Source of the DNA: Roseospira marina | Lineage (GTDB): Bacteria > Pseudomonadota > Alphaproteobacteria > Rhodospirillales > Rhodospirillaceae | Length of the DNA: 64,000 nucleotides | Reading direction: 5' to 3' | NCBI RefSeq assembly: GCF_014197855.1 | Contig: NZ_JACIGJ010000003.1 | Coordinates: 124,001-188,000 of the forward strand | Shown here: positions 1 through 9,363 of the stretch, piece after piece | Layout of the letters: every line of letters starts with the position of its first letter | Numbering within the stretch: position 1 is the first letter of the stretch | Made by a program: the position numbers and the translations under genes | Notes under the pieces: generated by a model | What the model saw: only the letters and a program-made list of their open reading frames with translations | Databases searched by the model: none | What the model was told of the DNA's origin: nothing

Positions 1-1029
1 CGGCCAGCGGATGCCCCCGAGCAGGACGGCCGCCTGCCCGTGCGGGTCACGGTCGCGGAATCGCCGGCTCGGTCGATCGGCGCGGGCCTGCGCTACTCCA
101 CGGACGACGGTCCCGGCGCGCGTGTGTTCTGGGAGCACCGGAACCTCTTCGGCCGGGCGGAATCGCTCCGGTTCAACCTGGACGGCTCACCCACGGCGCA
201 GACGGCCGAAGCCACGTTCGACAAGCCCCGCTTTCTGCATCCCGATCAGTCGCTGCGTCTTGCAACGGAAGTCGAGCGCTCCGACCGCGATGCCTACACC
301 GGTGTCACCGGCGAGGTGGGCGCCAGCCTGGAACGGGAACTGTCGGACACATGGCGCGCCTCGGTCGGGACCACGCTCGATTATGCCGATCTGAACGACC
401 AGCTCGGCGGGCGGGACAAGAGCCTGCTGATCGGGCTGCCGGTCGGGGTCGCCCGCGACGACACCGACGACCTGCTGAACCCAACGGAAGGCAGCCGCGT
501 CGCCCTCGCCTTCACCCCCTACGCCGGGCAGATGGAGGATGCGACGATCACCTTCGGCGTGCTGGACGCCACCGGATCCGCCTACTACGCACCGCTCGAC
601 AGCGACCGGGTGGTGCTGGCCGGACGGGCGCGGGCCGCCAGCCTGTTCGGTGCCGACACCCCCGACGTGCCCGCCAACAAGCGCCTGTACGCAGGTGGCG
701 GTGGCTCCATTCGGGGTTACGGGCATCAGATGGTCGGCCCGCTGGATGACGACGGCGACCCGATCGGCGGCCGCTCCGCCCTCGAACTCGGTTTGGAGGC
801 CCGCATCAAGATCACGGAGAGCATCGGCATCGTCCCCTTCCTTGACGCCGGCACGGTCACGGACTCCCCGATGCCGGATTTCGACGAGGGCGTGCAGTTC
901 GCCGCCGGCCTCGGCGCCCGGTATTACACCGATTTCGGCCCCCTGCGTCTGGACATCGGGGTGCCCCTGAACCCACGTGATGCAGACGATTTCCTTCAGG
1001 TCTACATCAGTCTGGGACAGGCGTTCTGA
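1..1029 (+). CDS. tamA: TamA, outer-membrane BamA-family barrel protein (5' truncated)
   Basis: The reading frame is open from base 1, so the start lies outside the window; about 342 C-terminal residues are present. They look like the last POTRA segment followed by the 16-strand Omp85 barrel. The conserved RGY motif of the Omp85 family is visible in the segment GGGGSIRGYGHQ (about 715-730), and the chain ends in an aromatic residue (GQAF), as outer-membrane barrels do. TamA is the outer-membrane half of the translocation and assembly module that inserts autotransporters and other barrels and takes part in lipid transport across the envelope. The stop is one base before the ATG of tamB, which strongly supports this assignment. 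Confidence 0.9.
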   Translation, partial: RPADAPEQDGRLPVRVTVAESPARSIGAGLRYSTDDGPGARVFWEHRNLFGRAESLRFNLDGSPTAQTAEATFDKPRFLHPDQSLRLATEVERSDRDAYTGVTGEVGASLERELSDTWRASVGTTLDYADLNDQLGGRDKSLLIGLPVGVARDDTDDLLNPTEGSRVALAFTPYAGQMEDATITFGVLDATGSAYYAPLDSDRVVLAGRARAASLFGADTPDVPANKRLYAGGGGSIRGYGHQMVGPLDDDGDPIGGRSALELGLEARIKITESIGIVPFLDAGTVTDSPMPDFDEGVQFAAGLGARYYTDFGPLRLDIGVPLNPRDADDFLQVYISLGQAF

Positions 1030-1030
1030 T

Positions 1031-4000
1031 ATGGCGGATCCCGCCGACCGGCTCGCACCGCACGCGCAAAAGCCCGCGCCTCCGCCCCGCCGCCGTCGTC
1101 GCTGGCTGCGGTGGGTGGGAGCCCTGGCGCTGGTCTTTGTTGTCCTTTTGGCGGGGCTGGCCGGCGCCGCGTGGTGGGTCCTGCGCACCGAAAACGGTCG
1201 GGCGTGGCTGACCGCCACCGCGCTGGACGCGATTAACGGCAGCGGCGCGGTCACGGTGCGCTTGGGCGCCCTGGAAGGCGACCTGCCGTTCTCCCTTGTA
1301 CTGCGGGACCTGACGGTGACCGACCGCGACGGCCCGTGGCTCAGCGCGGACCGGCTGGCGCTGGCCTGGGAGCCCTGGGCCCTTCTGGGCGGCCGCCTGC
1401 ATGTGCGCGCGATCAGCGCCACCGCCCTGTCCGTCGAGCGACCGCCCAACCTGCCGCCCTCCGACACCCCGGAGGAGCCCGAGGACGACGCCGGGATGGG
1501 CTTCGATCCGCGCACGCTGGGGCTGCTTCGGGTTGACCGGATCGCGTTCGAGGGCGTGCACCTGGGCGAGGCGCTGGTCGGGCAGCCGGTGCTGCTGGAC
1601 GTCACCGGCCAGTTGGCGCCCGAGGGCACAGCCGACGCGCCTGATGCCATCACCGCCCGCCTGGACGCCCGCCGCATCGACGGTCACCCCGGGGATGCGC
1701 GGATCGGTGTGACCCTGAAGGGCCCGGATCTCGACCACCTCGCCGTGGATATCCGGGCCGCCGAGGACCAGGGCGGCATGGTGACCACCTTGGCAGGCCT
1801 GCCCGGCGCCGCCGCCTGGACCATCGGCCTCCAGGGGGACGGACCGATGGCGAACTGGCGGGGCACCCTGAGCGCCGACGCCGAGGGGCTGGCCGACCTG
1901 TCCGGCGCCCTCGCCCTGAACGTCGCCGATCTCGACGCGCCCTCCGTCACCCTATCGGCCACGGCCCAACCGCAGGAGGGTGCGCCGCCGGCATGGCAGG
2001 CCGCGCTGACGGAGCAGTTGGATCTGGCGCTCTCAGCCGCCCTGGACGACGACGGACGCATCACGCTGAGCGACCTGCGGCTGGCGAACGGCGCGCTGGA
2101 GGTCACGGGTTCGGCCACCGCGGATCCGGCCGCCGACACCGTCTCGGCCCGGCTGGAGACCGCCCTGACGCACCCCGACCGACTGGCGCCCCTGGTCGCC
2201 CTACCGCTGGACCGTGGAACCGCCATCGTCACCGCCGAGGGGCGGCTGACGGCGCCCACGGTGACGGCGCAGCTACAGACGGAGGGCCTGAGCGCCGGGG
2301 TCGGCGCCGACGCGCTGGCCCTGGACACCACCGTGACGCCGGATGGCCCCCTGGACGACGACGGGACTACCCTCGCCTTCGATCTGCGCGCCCACGCCGA
2401 GGGCCTGAGCGGTCCGCAGGTGGTGGCCGACCTGTTCCCCCACCCGCTCGACCTGACCGGCGCCGGCACGGTCGCGCTGGCGGACCGGCGCGTGACGGTC
2501 CAGACGCTGCGGCTGTCGGATGACCAGGGCGTGGCGCTGGACGTGACCGCCGAGGCTAAGCTCGCCCCGTCGCTTGACGGAACCGCCGAGGCGAACCTCA
2601 CCCTGTCCCGCCTGGACCGGCTCGGCCCCGTGCTGGGCGGGCTGTCGCCGCGGGGGTCCGGTCTGGTGACCCTGTCCGACGTCACCCTCAACGCCGACGC
2701 CGTGGTGGCGGGCGATGTCCGCCTCGCGTTGGAGAACGCGAGCCTGGGCCTTCCGCAGGCCGACGCGGCGTTGGGCCCCGCCCCCACTCTGACGGCGCGC
2801 GTGACCTTCGACCCGGCGGCCGGGCTGACGGTGCGCGATCTGGCGCTGGACGGTGGCGCCGCCACGCTCGCCGGCGAGGCGACGATTCCGGCTGATTTCG
2901 CGGCGCTGGAGGCGGTTTTCACGGCCGACCTGACCGACCTGGGCATGGTGGTGGGCGACGCCTTGCGGGGGCCGCTGACGCTGGACGCCCAGCTTTCGGG
3001 GCCGCTGGCCGATCCAAACCTGACCGCCACGGCGCGGATGGTGACCGCCACCCTGGGCGGACAGGCCTGGGACGACATCGCCCTGGAGGCCACCGCCGAG
3101 GGTCTGGCGCGTGGGCCGTCCGGGGCGCTATCGCTCACCGGCTCGGGGCCCGGGGGTGTGGTTGACCTGACCATGGACTACGCCCTGCCCCAGTATGCCC
3201 GCCTATCATTCACGGAGCTGTCCGGGCGGATCCCGGGCACCCGGCTGACCGGTCAGGTCTCCGCCGATCTGGCCACACTGCTGGCGGACGGCGCCCTGCG
3301 CCTCGCCGTGGAAGAACCGGGCCGGCTGGCGGATTGGGGAGCCCCGCCCCTGGCCGGATCGCTGACCGCCGATGTCGTGCTCACCCCGTCGCCGGAGGGC
3401 CGCCAGAGTGTTACCGTGACGGCCGCCGCGCCCACCTTGCGGCTGCCGGACGGGGACGTGACGCTGGGCGCGCTGGATGTGCGGGCGGCGCTCACCGATG
3501 CGCTGGGCACGCCGGCCCTGGACGCCACCGTGACGTCAAGCGGCGGCGGCGCGGCCGGCCTGACGTGGGAGCGCCTGACCGCGACCGCGCGGGGGCCGCT
3601 CGCCGATCTCGCGGTCACGGCCGACCTGACTGGCGACGGTCCAACCGGCGCCCTCACACTCGCCACCGCCGCCCGGGTCCAGCCGCCCGGCCTCGCGGAG
3701 ACCGCACAGGTTCGCCTGGAGCGCCTGGACCTGGAGACGCAGGGCCACGCCATCACCCTGCGCCAGCCGGGCACCCTGAGCCTCGTCGACGGCGCGCGCG
3801 TTGATCGTCTGGTGCTGGGCCTGGACGACGGCACCCTGACCGTATCGGGCGGCCAGGGCGGCAACGGTCTGGATGTTTCCGTGACGGCGGAGGGGCTGCC
3901 GCTGGCCCTGACGGACCTCGCGGCGCCGGACCTCGGCCTGGGCGGTCGCCTGGACCTGTCGGCGACGCTCTCCGGCCGCCTGCCCACCCCGCGCGGCACC

Positions 4001-5548
4001 CTCACCCTGACCGGGCGGGACGTCACCCTGGACGGCACCACCGACAGCCCGCCGCTGACGGCCGAGGTCACGGGACGCCTGGAGGGGGGCCGCCTGACGG
4101 CCGACGCCACCCTGCGCGGGCTGGCCGATACCCCCGGGCGCATAACCGCCGATGTGCCGGTGCGGCTGGGCGGTGGGACGGTGATCCCCGACTCCCAGCC
4201 GCTATCCCTGTCGGCGCAATGGAACGGCCCAATCGGCGCGGTGTGGGAGATGATTCCCATGGTCGTGGAACACCGCCTGTCGGGCGCACTGGCGTTGGAT
4301 GCCACCGTCTCCGGCACCCTGGCGGCCCCGGCCGTGAACGCCACCGTACAGCTGTCCGACGGCCGCTATGAGCATCTGTCCGCCGGCACCCTGATCGACA
4401 CCCTGTCGCTCGACGCGCGCGCCCAGGGCACGGACCACCTTGCCGTCACGCTGTCGGGAACCGATGGCGGCAACGGCCGACTTGAGGGCGACGGCGATAT
4501 CCAACTGACCCCGGACGGCCCGGTGGGCGGGGTCCACGCCCGCCTGGACGACATGATCGTCGTGCGCCGCGACGATGTCACCGCCAGCGCCGACGCCACC
4601 ATCGATGTCCGGCTGGAGGGCGACCGGGGCGCCGTCACCGGCGACATCCGCACCCGCGAGGTGCGCGTCGACCTGAACGCCATTGCCGGCGGTGGCTCCG
4701 TCACCACGCTGGATGTGGTGGAGATCGACGATGCAAACCTCGACGACCTGTCCGCGCTCGACGCCGGATCGCCCCGCCCGGACGGCGGCGGCGTCAGCGG
4801 AGACGATGCCCCGGACGAGGACACCGCCTTTCCGATCGCCCTCGACCTCACCGTGGACATGCCAAACCGGGTGTACGTCACCGGCCAGGGGCTCGACTCC
4901 GAATGGGCCGGCTCCCTGAAGATCGGCGGCACGGCGGCGATCCCGCGCGTGACGGGCACCATCGGAATCCGGCGCGGCAGTTTCGAGGCCGTGGGCAAGC
5001 AGTTGAACATCGAAACCGGAACCGTGCAGTTCGCCGGCGGCCGCCAGATCAATCCCCTGCTCGATGTGGTCGCGGTCTATCAGGCGGAGGAGATCGAAGC
5101 CCGCGTCGGCTTGACCGGCCCGGCCAACGATCCGGAGATCGTGCTGGACTCCGTGCCGCCGCGCCCGCGCGACGAGGTGCTGTCGCAAATCCTGTTCGGC
5201 AAGTCGAGCGGCGAGTTGACCACGCTGGAGACCGTACAGTTGGCCCGCGCCCTGGCCTCGCTGACCGGCGTGACCGGCGGCGGCGGCCCGGACGTTCTGG
5301 GGATGGTGCGCGGCGCGGTCGGCCTGGACGTGCTGCGCCTCGGCGGTGATGTGGCGGCCGGCGGCGCTGGGTTGGAGGCCGGACGCTACGTCAGCGACGA
5401 CATTTATGTCGGGGTCGAGCAGGGCCTGGAGCCGGGCAGCGGCGGCGTCACCGTCGAGGTGGACCTCGGCGCCGGCTTCAAGGTAGAGAGCAAGGCCGGC
5501 CGTGCCGGCGATGGTGAGGTGGGTGTGTTGTGGCGCAAGGACTATTGA
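1031..5548 (+). CDS. tamB: TamB, translocation/assembly module inner-membrane protein
   Basis: This 1505-residue protein has an N-terminal basic stretch and one membrane anchor (about residues 20-50, WVGALALVFVVLLAGLAGAA). A very long repetitive beta-rich body follows, and the C-terminal 350 residues match the TamB (DUF490) domain, with segments such as RITGTIGIRRGSFE-like and QILFGKSSGELT. The frame is open upstream to 977, but ATG 1031 directly follows the tamA stop and gives the usual N terminus. TamB spans the periplasm as a hydrophobic groove and works with TamA in barrel assembly and phospholipid transport. The tamA-tamB order and near-zero spacing are typical for proteobacteria. A short acidic insertion (about 4740-4840) falls just before the conserved domain. 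Confidence 0.92.
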   Translation: MADPADRLAPHAQKPAPPPRRRRRWLRWVGALALVFVVLLAGLAGAAWWVLRTENGRAWLTATALDAINGSGAVTVRLGALEGDLPFSLVLRDLTVTDRDGPWLSADRLALAWEPWALLGGRLHVRAISATALSVERPPNLPPSDTPEEPEDDAGMGFDPRTLGLLRVDRIAFEGVHLGEALVGQPVLLDVTGQLAPEGTADAPDAITARLDARRIDGHPGDARIGVTLKGPDLDHLAVDIRAAEDQGGMVTTLAGLPGAAAWTIGLQGDGPMANWRGTLSADAEGLADLSGALALNVADLDAPSVTLSATAQPQEGAPPAWQAALTEQLDLALSAALDDDGRITLSDLRLANGALEVTGSATADPAADTVSARLETALTHPDRLAPLVALPLDRGTAIVTAEGRLTAPTVTAQLQTEGLSAGVGADALALDTTVTPDGPLDDDGTTLAFDLRAHAEGLSGPQVVADLFPHPLDLTGAGTVALADRRVTVQTLRLSDDQGVALDVTAEAKLAPSLDGTAEANLTLSRLDRLGPVLGGLSPRGSGLVTLSDVTLNADAVVAGDVRLALENASLGLPQADAALGPAPTLTARVTFDPAAGLTVRDLALDGGAATLAGEATIPADFAALEAVFTADLTDLGMVVGDALRGPLTLDAQLSGPLADPNLTATARMVTATLGGQAWDDIALEATAEGLARGPSGALSLTGSGPGGVVDLTMDYALPQYARLSFTELSGRIPGTRLTGQVSADLATLLADGALRLAVEEPGRLADWGAPPLAGSLTADVVLTPSPEGRQSVTVTAAAPTLRLPDGDVTLGALDVRAALTDALGTPALDATVTSSGGGAAGLTWERLTATARGPLADLAVTADLTGDGPTGALTLATAARVQPPGLAETAQVRLERLDLETQGHAITLRQPGTLSLVDGARVDRLVLGLDDGTLTVSGGQGGNGLDVSVTAEGLPLALTDLAAPDLGLGGRLDLSATLSGRLPTPRGTLTLTGRDVTLDGTTDSPPLTAEVTGRLEGGRLTADATLRGLADTPGRITADVPVRLGGGTVIPDSQPLSLSAQWNGPIGAVWEMIPMVVEHRLSGALALDATVSGTLAAPAVNATVQLSDGRYEHLSAGTLIDTLSLDARAQGTDHLAVTLSGTDGGNGRLEGDGDIQLTPDGPVGGVHARLDDMIVVRRDDVTASADATIDVRLEGDRGAVTGDIRTREVRVDLNAIAGGGSVTTLDVVEIDDANLDDLSALDAGSPRPDGGGVSGDDAPDEDTAFPIALDLTVDMPNRVYVTGQGLDSEWAGSLKIGGTAAIPRVTGTIGIRRGSFEAVGKQLNIETGTVQFAGGRQINPLLDVVAVYQAEEIEARVGLTGPANDPEIVLDSVPPRPRDEVLSQILFGKSSGELTTLETVQLARALASLTGVTGGGGPDVLGMVRGAVGLDVLRLGGDVAAGGAGLEAGRYVSDDIYVGVEQGLEPGSGGVTVEVDLGAGFKVESKAGRAGDGEVGVLWRKDY

Positions 5549-6198
5549 GGAGTCGACGCCGGGGGCTTGACCTGGCGGTCGTGGGGCTTCTGTTGGCATC
5601 CGTGGCGATTCCGGCCCAAGCCGCCGTGGACCCGCGCCCGCCGGGACCGAAGCCGCCACCGCCCGGCACGTTGTCCCCGTTGCGGCCCATCGAGGGCACG
5701 ACCCTGGCCACCTTCGCCCCGGACGGCTGGGGCTACCGGCTCGAACTGCCAGCGGACTGGCTGGTGCAGACACCCGCGCCCTACACCGTGGTGGTCTCCG
5801 GCCCGGCCGGCACGGAGGCCTATTTCGCGCCCATCGCCGTGCAGAACGTGAAAGCCGCCGTGCCCGGGGATTCGGTCGCGTCCGCGTCGCAGGCGCTGGC
5901 AGACCATGTCGCGGGCATGCGCACGCGCTATGCCGGCCTGACCGTGGCCCGGGAGGAACCGTTCCGCCCGCCTGCGGGCGCCGCCGACGGCGACCGCGAC
6001 ACCTTGCCGACGGGGCGTCAGGTGGTTCTGGACTGGTCCGGTGAGTCCGGCCCGATGCGGCAATGGGTGGTCGCCCGCCCCCGCCCCCGGGCGGCAGTGG
6101 TGCACCTGTGGACCTACACGGCCGACCGCGCGCTGTTCGACGCGCTGCTGCCGGAAGCCCGGGCCGTTCTGGACGGCTGGTCGCTCATCGGGGAGTAG
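5530..6198 (+). CDS. Secreted protein of unknown function, possibly PsbP/DcrB-like
   Basis: This 222-residue protein begins with GTG inside the last codons of tamB (19-base overlap), so it is translationally coupled to it. A signal peptide is clear: an arginine-rich start, a hydrophobic core (LAVVGLLLASVAIPA) and an AQA cleavage site near residue 31. A proline-rich linker follows, then a compact domain beginning about residue 60 with the pattern GWGYRLELPADWLV. This resembles the opening of PsbP/DcrB-like (DUF1795-type) domains found in many small exported proteins; that match is from memory and weak. Tight linkage to tamAB suggests an envelope role, but no function can be assigned. TTG 5545 is an alternative start. 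Confidence 0.65.
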   Translation: MAQGLLRSRRRGLDLAVVGLLLASVAIPAQAAVDPRPPGPKPPPPGTLSPLRPIEGTTLATFAPDGWGYRLELPADWLVQTPAPYTVVVSGPAGTEAYFAPIAVQNVKAAVPGDSVASASQALADHVAGMRTRYAGLTVAREEPFRPPAGAADGDRDTLPTGRQVVLDWSGESGPMRQWVVARPRPRAAVVHLWTYTADRALFDALLPEARAVLDGWSLIGE

Positions 6199-6246
6199 GG
6201 GAACGAGTCAGGGGGGAGAAGTGAGACGCGGGACCGGAGAGAGGAC

Positions 6247-6324
6247 TGGGGCGAGTAGTCGGATTTGAACCGACGACCTCTTGGACCACAACCAAGCGCT
6301 CTAACCAACTGAGCTATACCCGCC
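6247..6324 (-). tRNA. tRNA-His (anticodon GTG)
   Basis: On the minus strand a full cloverleaf can be folded. The 7-bp acceptor stem starts with GCGGGTA, the D arm contains AGTTGGTTA, the anticodon loop TTGTGGT gives anticodon GTG, and the T arm has a TTCAAAT loop. The gene shows the tRNA-His hallmark of an extra G at position -1 facing C73, and a CCA end is encoded (6247-6249). It lies between the rightward tamB group and the leftward dehydrogenase genes. Confidence 0.95.
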
Positions 6325-6644
6325 ATCGGGGGCGATCTCACGGTCCGCGCGTCTCGCGCCGGACGAACCGGCGAAGGGCGCGTGATGTAGCCTATCCCGC
6401 GCCCGCCGTCAAGACCGTCGCGGCCTTTGAAGGGGGACCGGGGTTGAGAGGACGACGGAACCGACCGGCGCCGCCGCACCCCAGCCCTCCCCTCTTCCGG
6501 CGAGGGGAAGGGAATGCCGATCCCTCTCTATACAGATCGACGATTGACCGGACTCATCCGGTCAATCGCCTCCGCCGCTTCGCGGCGCCGGTGCCGTCGC
6601 ACCGGCCCGTCGACGCAGGACGCCTTTTCATGCGTCGACGGGTG
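6325..6644. other. Gene-free segment with four consecutive perfect stem-loops
   Basis: No credible gene is present between tRNA-His and the alcohol dehydrogenase stop. The right half (6541-6642) holds four back-to-back hairpins: an 11-bp stem (6541-6551 with 6558-6568), a 6-bp stem (6573-6578 with 6582-6587), a 6-bp stem (6588-6593 with 6600-6605) and a 12-bp stem (6606-6617 with 6631-6642). They lie immediately 3' of the leftward dehydrogenase operon, so they may end or stabilise its transcript. They could also be a REP-like repeat element. Confidence 0.6.
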
Positions 6645-7802
6645 TTACAAACACGCCTCGTACAGGTCGCGCAAGTTGTTCGGGTTCAGCGGCACCGGAT
6701 TGCCGCCCGCGCTGGGATCCTCGGCGGCCATGGCGGCCATTTCATCCAGCCGATCGCGGCCCACGCCCATGGCGCTCAGCGTGTCGGGAATGCCGAGCGC
6801 GGCCCGCAAGCCGAGCACATAATCCATGAACCCATCGAACCCGCCCGCAATGCCCAGATAGGCCGCCAGCCGCACGATCCGGTCCTCGATGGCCGCCCGG
6901 TTGAACCGCAGCACCGTCGGCATCACGCAGGCGTTGGTCGTACCGTGGTGGGTGTTGTAGATCGCGCCCACCGGGTGGGACAGCGCGTGCATGCCACCCA
7001 GCCCCTTCTGGAACGCGACCGCGCCCATGCCGGCCGCCGCCATCATGTGCGCCCGGGCCTCCAGGTCCTTGCCGTCGCTGTGGGCACGCGGCAGGTAGTC
7101 CTTGATGAGCCGCAGGGCCTCCAGCGCGATGCCCTGGGACATCGGGTGGTAGAAGGGCGAGCAATAGGCCTCCAGGCTGTGCGCGAAGGCGTCCATGCCC
7201 GTCCCGGCGGTGATCGCGGGCGGCAGGCCGATGGTCAGCTCCGGATCGCAGATCACCACGGCCGGCAGCATCTTCGGATGGAAGATGATCTTCTTGACGT
7301 GGGTCTCGCTGTTGGTGACCACGCCGGCCCGGCCGAACTCGGAGCCGGTGCCCGCCGTGGTCGGCACCGCCACGATCGGCGCGATGGCCGTCGCGTCGGC
7401 GCGGGTCCACCAGTCGCCGATGTCCTCGAAGTCCCACACCGGGCGGGTCTGGCCGTGCATGAACGCGATCAGCTTCCCCAGGTCGAGACCGGAGCCGCCG
7501 CCGAACGCCACCACGCCGTCATGCCCGCCGTCCTTAAAGGCCGCGATACCGGCGGCCATGTTGACCTCGGTCGGGTTGGGCTGCACGTCACTGAACAGGC
7601 CCGGCTTCAGCCCGGCCTCTTCCAGAACGGCCAGCGTGGCCGTCGTGATCGGCAGCGAGGCCAAGCCCGCGTCCGTCACCAGCAGCGGCCGGGTGATGCC
7701 GGCGGCGGCACAGGCGTCGGCCAGTTCCTTGATACGGCCGGCACCAAAACGGATGGCGGTCGGATAGCTCCAGTTCGCGCTCGGACTCGGAATCGGACTC
7801 AT
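6645..7802 (-). CDS. Iron-containing (group III) alcohol dehydrogenase
   Basis: This 385-residue protein is the usual length for the family. It shows the GGGSGLDLGK-type nucleotide-binding loop (near residue 100), a TTAGTGSE motif and the iron-binding region with AITAGTGMDAFAHSLEAY followed by conserved histidines (ALSHPVGAIYNTHHG). Enzymes of this family oxidise or reduce a wide range of alcohols and aldehydes with NAD(P) and usually Fe2+. ATG 7802 was chosen because it opens the conserved domain and lies 5 bp after the aldehyde dehydrogenase stop. The two genes form an operon, suggesting conversion between an alcohol, its aldehyde and the acid. The substrate cannot be read from the sequence. 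Confidence 0.88.
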   Translation of the reverse strand: MSPIPSPSANWSYPTAIRFGAGRIKELADACAAAGITRPLLVTDAGLASLPITTATLAVLEEAGLKPGLFSDVQPNPTEVNMAAGIAAFKDGGHDGVVAFGGGSGLDLGKLIAFMHGQTRPVWDFEDIGDWWTRADATAIAPIVAVPTTAGTGSEFGRAGVVTNSETHVKKIIFHPKMLPAVVICDPELTIGLPPAITAGTGMDAFAHSLEAYCSPFYHPMSQGIALEALRLIKDYLPRAHSDGKDLEARAHMMAAAGMGAVAFQKGLGGMHALSHPVGAIYNTHHGTTNACVMPTVLRFNRAAIEDRIVRLAAYLGIAGGFDGFMDYVLGLRAALGIPDTLSAMGVGRDRLDEMAAMAAEDPSAGGNPVPLNPNNLRDLYEACL

Positions 7803-7807
7803 GGGGC

Positions 7808-9190
7808 TTACGCCTTCTTCAGGTGGTAGGACTTCGGACGGGTCAGGTTGTGGAACCCGATCGGCGACAGGGCGCCGCCACGGCCGGTGTCCTTGCAGCC
7901 GGTCCAGCACAGCGCGGGGTCGAGGTAGTCGGCCCGGTTCATGAACACGGTCCCGGTCTCGATGCGCGCGCCCAGGGCCTCGGCCCGGGCCACGTCGCGC
8001 GTCCACAGCGAGGCGGTGAGGCCATACGGGCTGTCGTTCATCAGGGCCAGCGCCTCGTCGTCGTTCTCGACCTTCATGATGCCCACGACGGGACCGAAGC
8101 TCTCGTCCTTCATGACCCGCATGTCGTGGCTCACGTTGGTCAGGATCTGCGGCGCCAGATAGGCGCCGCCGTCATCAGCCGGGAAGGCCGCCGCATCCAC
8201 CATCGGCACGGCGCCGGCCGCGACGGCCTCCGCGACCTGCCCGCGCACCTCGGCGGCGAAGCGCACATTGGCCATGGGGCCGAGCGTCGTTGTCTCCTCC
8301 AGCGGATTGCCGAGCGTCAGCTTGGAGACCTCGGCCACCGCCTTCTCGACGAACGTGTCGTACAGAGAGGCGGTCACATACACCCGCTCAATCCCGCAGC
8401 AGCACTGGCCGCTGTTGAACATGGCGCCGTCCATCAGCACCGCGACGGCGGCGTCGAGGTCGGCGTCCTCCATCACATAGCCGGGGTCCTTGCCGCCCAG
8501 TTCCAGGCCCAGCCCCGTGAAGGTGCCGGCGGCCGCCTTTTCGATCGCCTTGCCGCCGTTCACCGAGCCGGTGAAGTTGATGAAGTTGAACGCGCGCGCC
8601 CCGATCAGCGCTTCGGTCGTCGGGTGATCGAGGAACAGGTTCATGAACACGTCCTCGGGCACGCCCGCCTCGACGAAGGCCCGCACCATGCGCTCGCCCA
8701 CCAGCAAGGTCTGGGTGGCGTGCTTCAGCACCACGGTGTTGCCGGCCATCAGGGCGGGCGCCACCGTGTTGATCGCCGTCATGTACGGGTAGTTCCACGG
8801 CGCGATGACGAACACCACGCCCTGGGGTTCCCGCGTGATGAAGCGGCGGAAGGCCGAGCCGTCCTCGGCCACCAACGGTGCCAGGGTCTCGGCCGCGATG
8901 CCCGCCATATAGGCCGCGCGTTCCTTGACGCCGCCGAACTCACCCCCGAAGCGCACCGGCCGGCCCATCATCCAGGCCAGTTCGGGCACCACGTCGTCGT
9001 TCATGGCGCCCAGACGCGCCACACCGGCCATCACCAGATCGATGCGCTCCTTGAGCGGACGGGCCGCCCAATCCTTCTGGGCCTTGCGAGCACGGGCCAC
9101 GGCCATGGAGGCCTCGGTTCCGGTCGCGACCGGACGTTCCGCGTAGACAGACCCGTCAACGGGAGAGATCAGCTTCAGCGTCTTGGTCAT
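7808..9190 (-). CDS. NAD(P)-dependent aldehyde dehydrogenase
   Basis: This 460-residue protein has the ALDH superfamily landmarks: APWNYP with Asn132 (oxyanion hole), FTGSVNGGK in the Rossmann region, Glu230 in LELGGKDP (general base) and the GQCCCG segment in which Cys264 fits the catalytic cysteine of the GQxC motif. It oxidises an aldehyde to a carboxylate. The gene lies just upstream of the iron alcohol dehydrogenase and 173 bp downstream of the Nfn-like flavoprotein, all reading left. The substrate is unknown. The three adjacent cysteines (263-265) at the active site are noteworthy but seen in some family members. Confidence 0.9.
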   Translation of the reverse strand: MTKTLKLISPVDGSVYAERPVATGTEASMAVARARKAQKDWAARPLKERIDLVMAGVARLGAMNDDVVPELAWMMGRPVRFGGEFGGVKERAAYMAGIAAETLAPLVAEDGSAFRRFITREPQGVVFVIAPWNYPYMTAINTVAPALMAGNTVVLKHATQTLLVGERMVRAFVEAGVPEDVFMNLFLDHPTTEALIGARAFNFINFTGSVNGGKAIEKAAAGTFTGLGLELGGKDPGYVMEDADLDAAVAVLMDGAMFNSGQCCCGIERVYVTASLYDTFVEKAVAEVSKLTLGNPLEETTTLGPMANVRFAAEVRGQVAEAVAAGAVPMVDAAAFPADDGGAYLAPQILTNVSHDMRVMKDESFGPVVGIMKVENDDEALALMNDSPYGLTASLWTRDVARAEALGARIETGTVFMNRADYLDPALCWTGCKDTGRGGALSPIGFHNLTRPKSYHLKKA

Positions 9191-9363
9191 GTGTGCCTTC
9201 TTTGGCTGGGAGTCCTCGCACGCACGGTACGGGTCCGGCGGAAGCGGTGCTCCGGCCGGCCATCCGACGGGCCGGAGTTGTACTCCCGCTGGGTCCCGTT
9301 TTCCACTCGCCGCACACGCCCGCCGGCCAACATCCTCCCGGCACGATAGCGAGACCGCGACCT

